Shown in pieces: positions 62,946-64,000 of a stretch of 64,000 nucleotides of DNA (position 1 is the first letter of the stretch; each line of letters opens with the position of its first letter). Source of the DNA: Ceriagrion tenellum (Eukaryota; Arthropoda; Insecta; Odonata; Coenagrionidae); assembly GCA_963169105.1 (NCBI GenBank), contig OY720639.1:55595848-55659847 (forward strand), read 5' to 3'. The position numbers and the translations under genes are program-made. A model generated the notes under the pieces. The model was not told where the DNA came from. It did not search any database and worked only from the letters and a program-made list of their open reading frames with translations.

Positions 62946-64000
62946 ATTGACAAATACTTCTTTATCTGTGTTATTCAAATAAGAAAATGATGAAACCTTC
63001 CGGTGCGATATTGCAGTGGATTGCTGTAGGTATTTAAGTTTAGGTCTATGTTGAATGGATCAATTGTACAGTTAATACGCCAAAAAAAGTGTATTAGTAG
63101 CCGAATTGTTTCTTTGTCGCAATGATTTACATATTTAATTGAATAAAGGAACTACTGCTCTAAAAAATTCCTGCGTTACTATTTTTAAAAATTCATGGAT
63201 AAACTGTGCAAGATTGCCGTGATAGGTGAATCTTTTTTTCGGGAAAAATGTTTTTCTCGTGTTCTGTAGCCGCCATTTACTTAAATGAGTGTTCTCCTGA
63301 AGTACTTCTTTCATCCATGTTTACTTTTAAAATTATCGTGAAATAAATTACTGAGAACATTCGCCACTGTGAAATGTATTTTCGATCATTAAACTGACTT
63401 AAAGAGGGTGAAAGAGAGGTTTTGGGCTTCGTATACATTGGATATTTTTGCAAAGAAAACGCGACGCCGAAACAGGTAAACGGTGAAAACTTCATCCGGC
63501 CGAAGAGGAGACTTCTTTGGAAGTGGTTGGGCGAGGTCTGCCTCGGCGCTCGTCTAAAATTGGTCCGTAAAAAAATGATCGGTAGCAACAGAAGTGAAAT
63601 TTAAGGGGAGCAATAAACGCCGAGAATCGAGACCGCTGGGAAGCGATAAAACTTGAAGGTACGGTCAAAGCGGCCAAGAGAAATATATATATGTTTCGCA
63701 GTGTACATTCTGGAAGGGTTTGCGTATAATTGAGGCCGGAACGTTAGGGGCACTCTGATTGCGGGCATGGAATAAAAAGGAGATTAGGGGATTGTGGAAC
63801 GGGATGAAGCCCGAGAAAATACTCACTATGTGCCCTCGAAGGTGATAAGAATACCCACAACCATGTATACATTGACTTGAATACCGGTTTTAAATCATTA
63901 CAACATTTGGAGAAACAGGATGTAAATCAAGAGCATGTCCTACCTCACGATACGGTTACGAGTGTCAGTGTTTCAGCGACCACAGAGTCAGCTCCCTTAC
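62946..64000. other. Unassigned stretch
   Basis: No gene recognised. Overlapping frames at 63277-63677 on both strands have no motif. Confidence 0.4.

Overview
The window reads as non-coding, repeat-rich nuclear DNA of an arthropod, most likely an insect. I base this on AT-rich sequence with no operon-like gene packing, decayed non-LTR retrotransposons of RTE and CR1/jockey type, mariner elements with arthropod-like transposase, hAT-type MITEs, tRNA-derived SINEs, and fold-back repeats carrying hammerhead-ribozyme cores like those of Penelope-like elements. I cannot name the species. No complete host gene is visible. Nearly every recognisable protein similarity belongs to a broken mobile element.

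Layout. From 1 to 19 kb there is a 300-bp hAT MITE (1.6 kb), fragments of two CR1-like LINE families (called B and C here), 3' pieces of an RTE-like LINE (family A; 6.2, 13.9 and 16.3 kb), a reverse-transcriptase remnant (10.6-11.6 kb), and an unclassified ~570-bp repeat X inserted in another repeat H. The uninterrupted form of H lies 4 kb away. From 19 to 31 kb there are two hammerhead fold-backs (19.7 and 29.0 kb), a nest of tRNA-derived SINEs (20.2-24.3 kb), a second hAT MITE nested in a family C LINE (26.1 kb), and another LINE 3' end (29.7 kb). From 31 to 37 kb the sequence is mostly unassigned and AT-rich, with two weak exon candidates. From 37.7 to 40.05 kb lies an array of six 393-bp units in the order A-B-C-B-C-A. 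It is followed at once by the longest open reading frame in the window (291 codons), which I do not recognise. From 41 to 53 kb there are a 36-bp perfect hairpin, more LINE B/C and Penelope-type repeats, a G-rich island (45.8-46.3 kb), a deleted mariner (49.6 kb) and the second copy of repeat X. From 54 to 64 kb there are two more hammerhead fold-backs, a 1,326-bp mariner nested in a family A LINE, and the best-preserved element, a 5'-truncated RTE LINE on the minus strand (59.6-61.7 kb).

How the parts relate. The window records layered insertion: SINE into LINE, mariner into LINE, hAT MITE into LINE, and X into H. Several pre-insertion sites can be read from paralogous copies inside the same window. 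The most interesting theme is the fold-back set. At least four loci pair long inverted arms with a CUGANGA / stem II / GAAAC / GUH core that has one extra nucleotide after CUGANGA. Three further loci share a G-to-A change in that core. The protein sequences described are conceptual translations of decayed elements.
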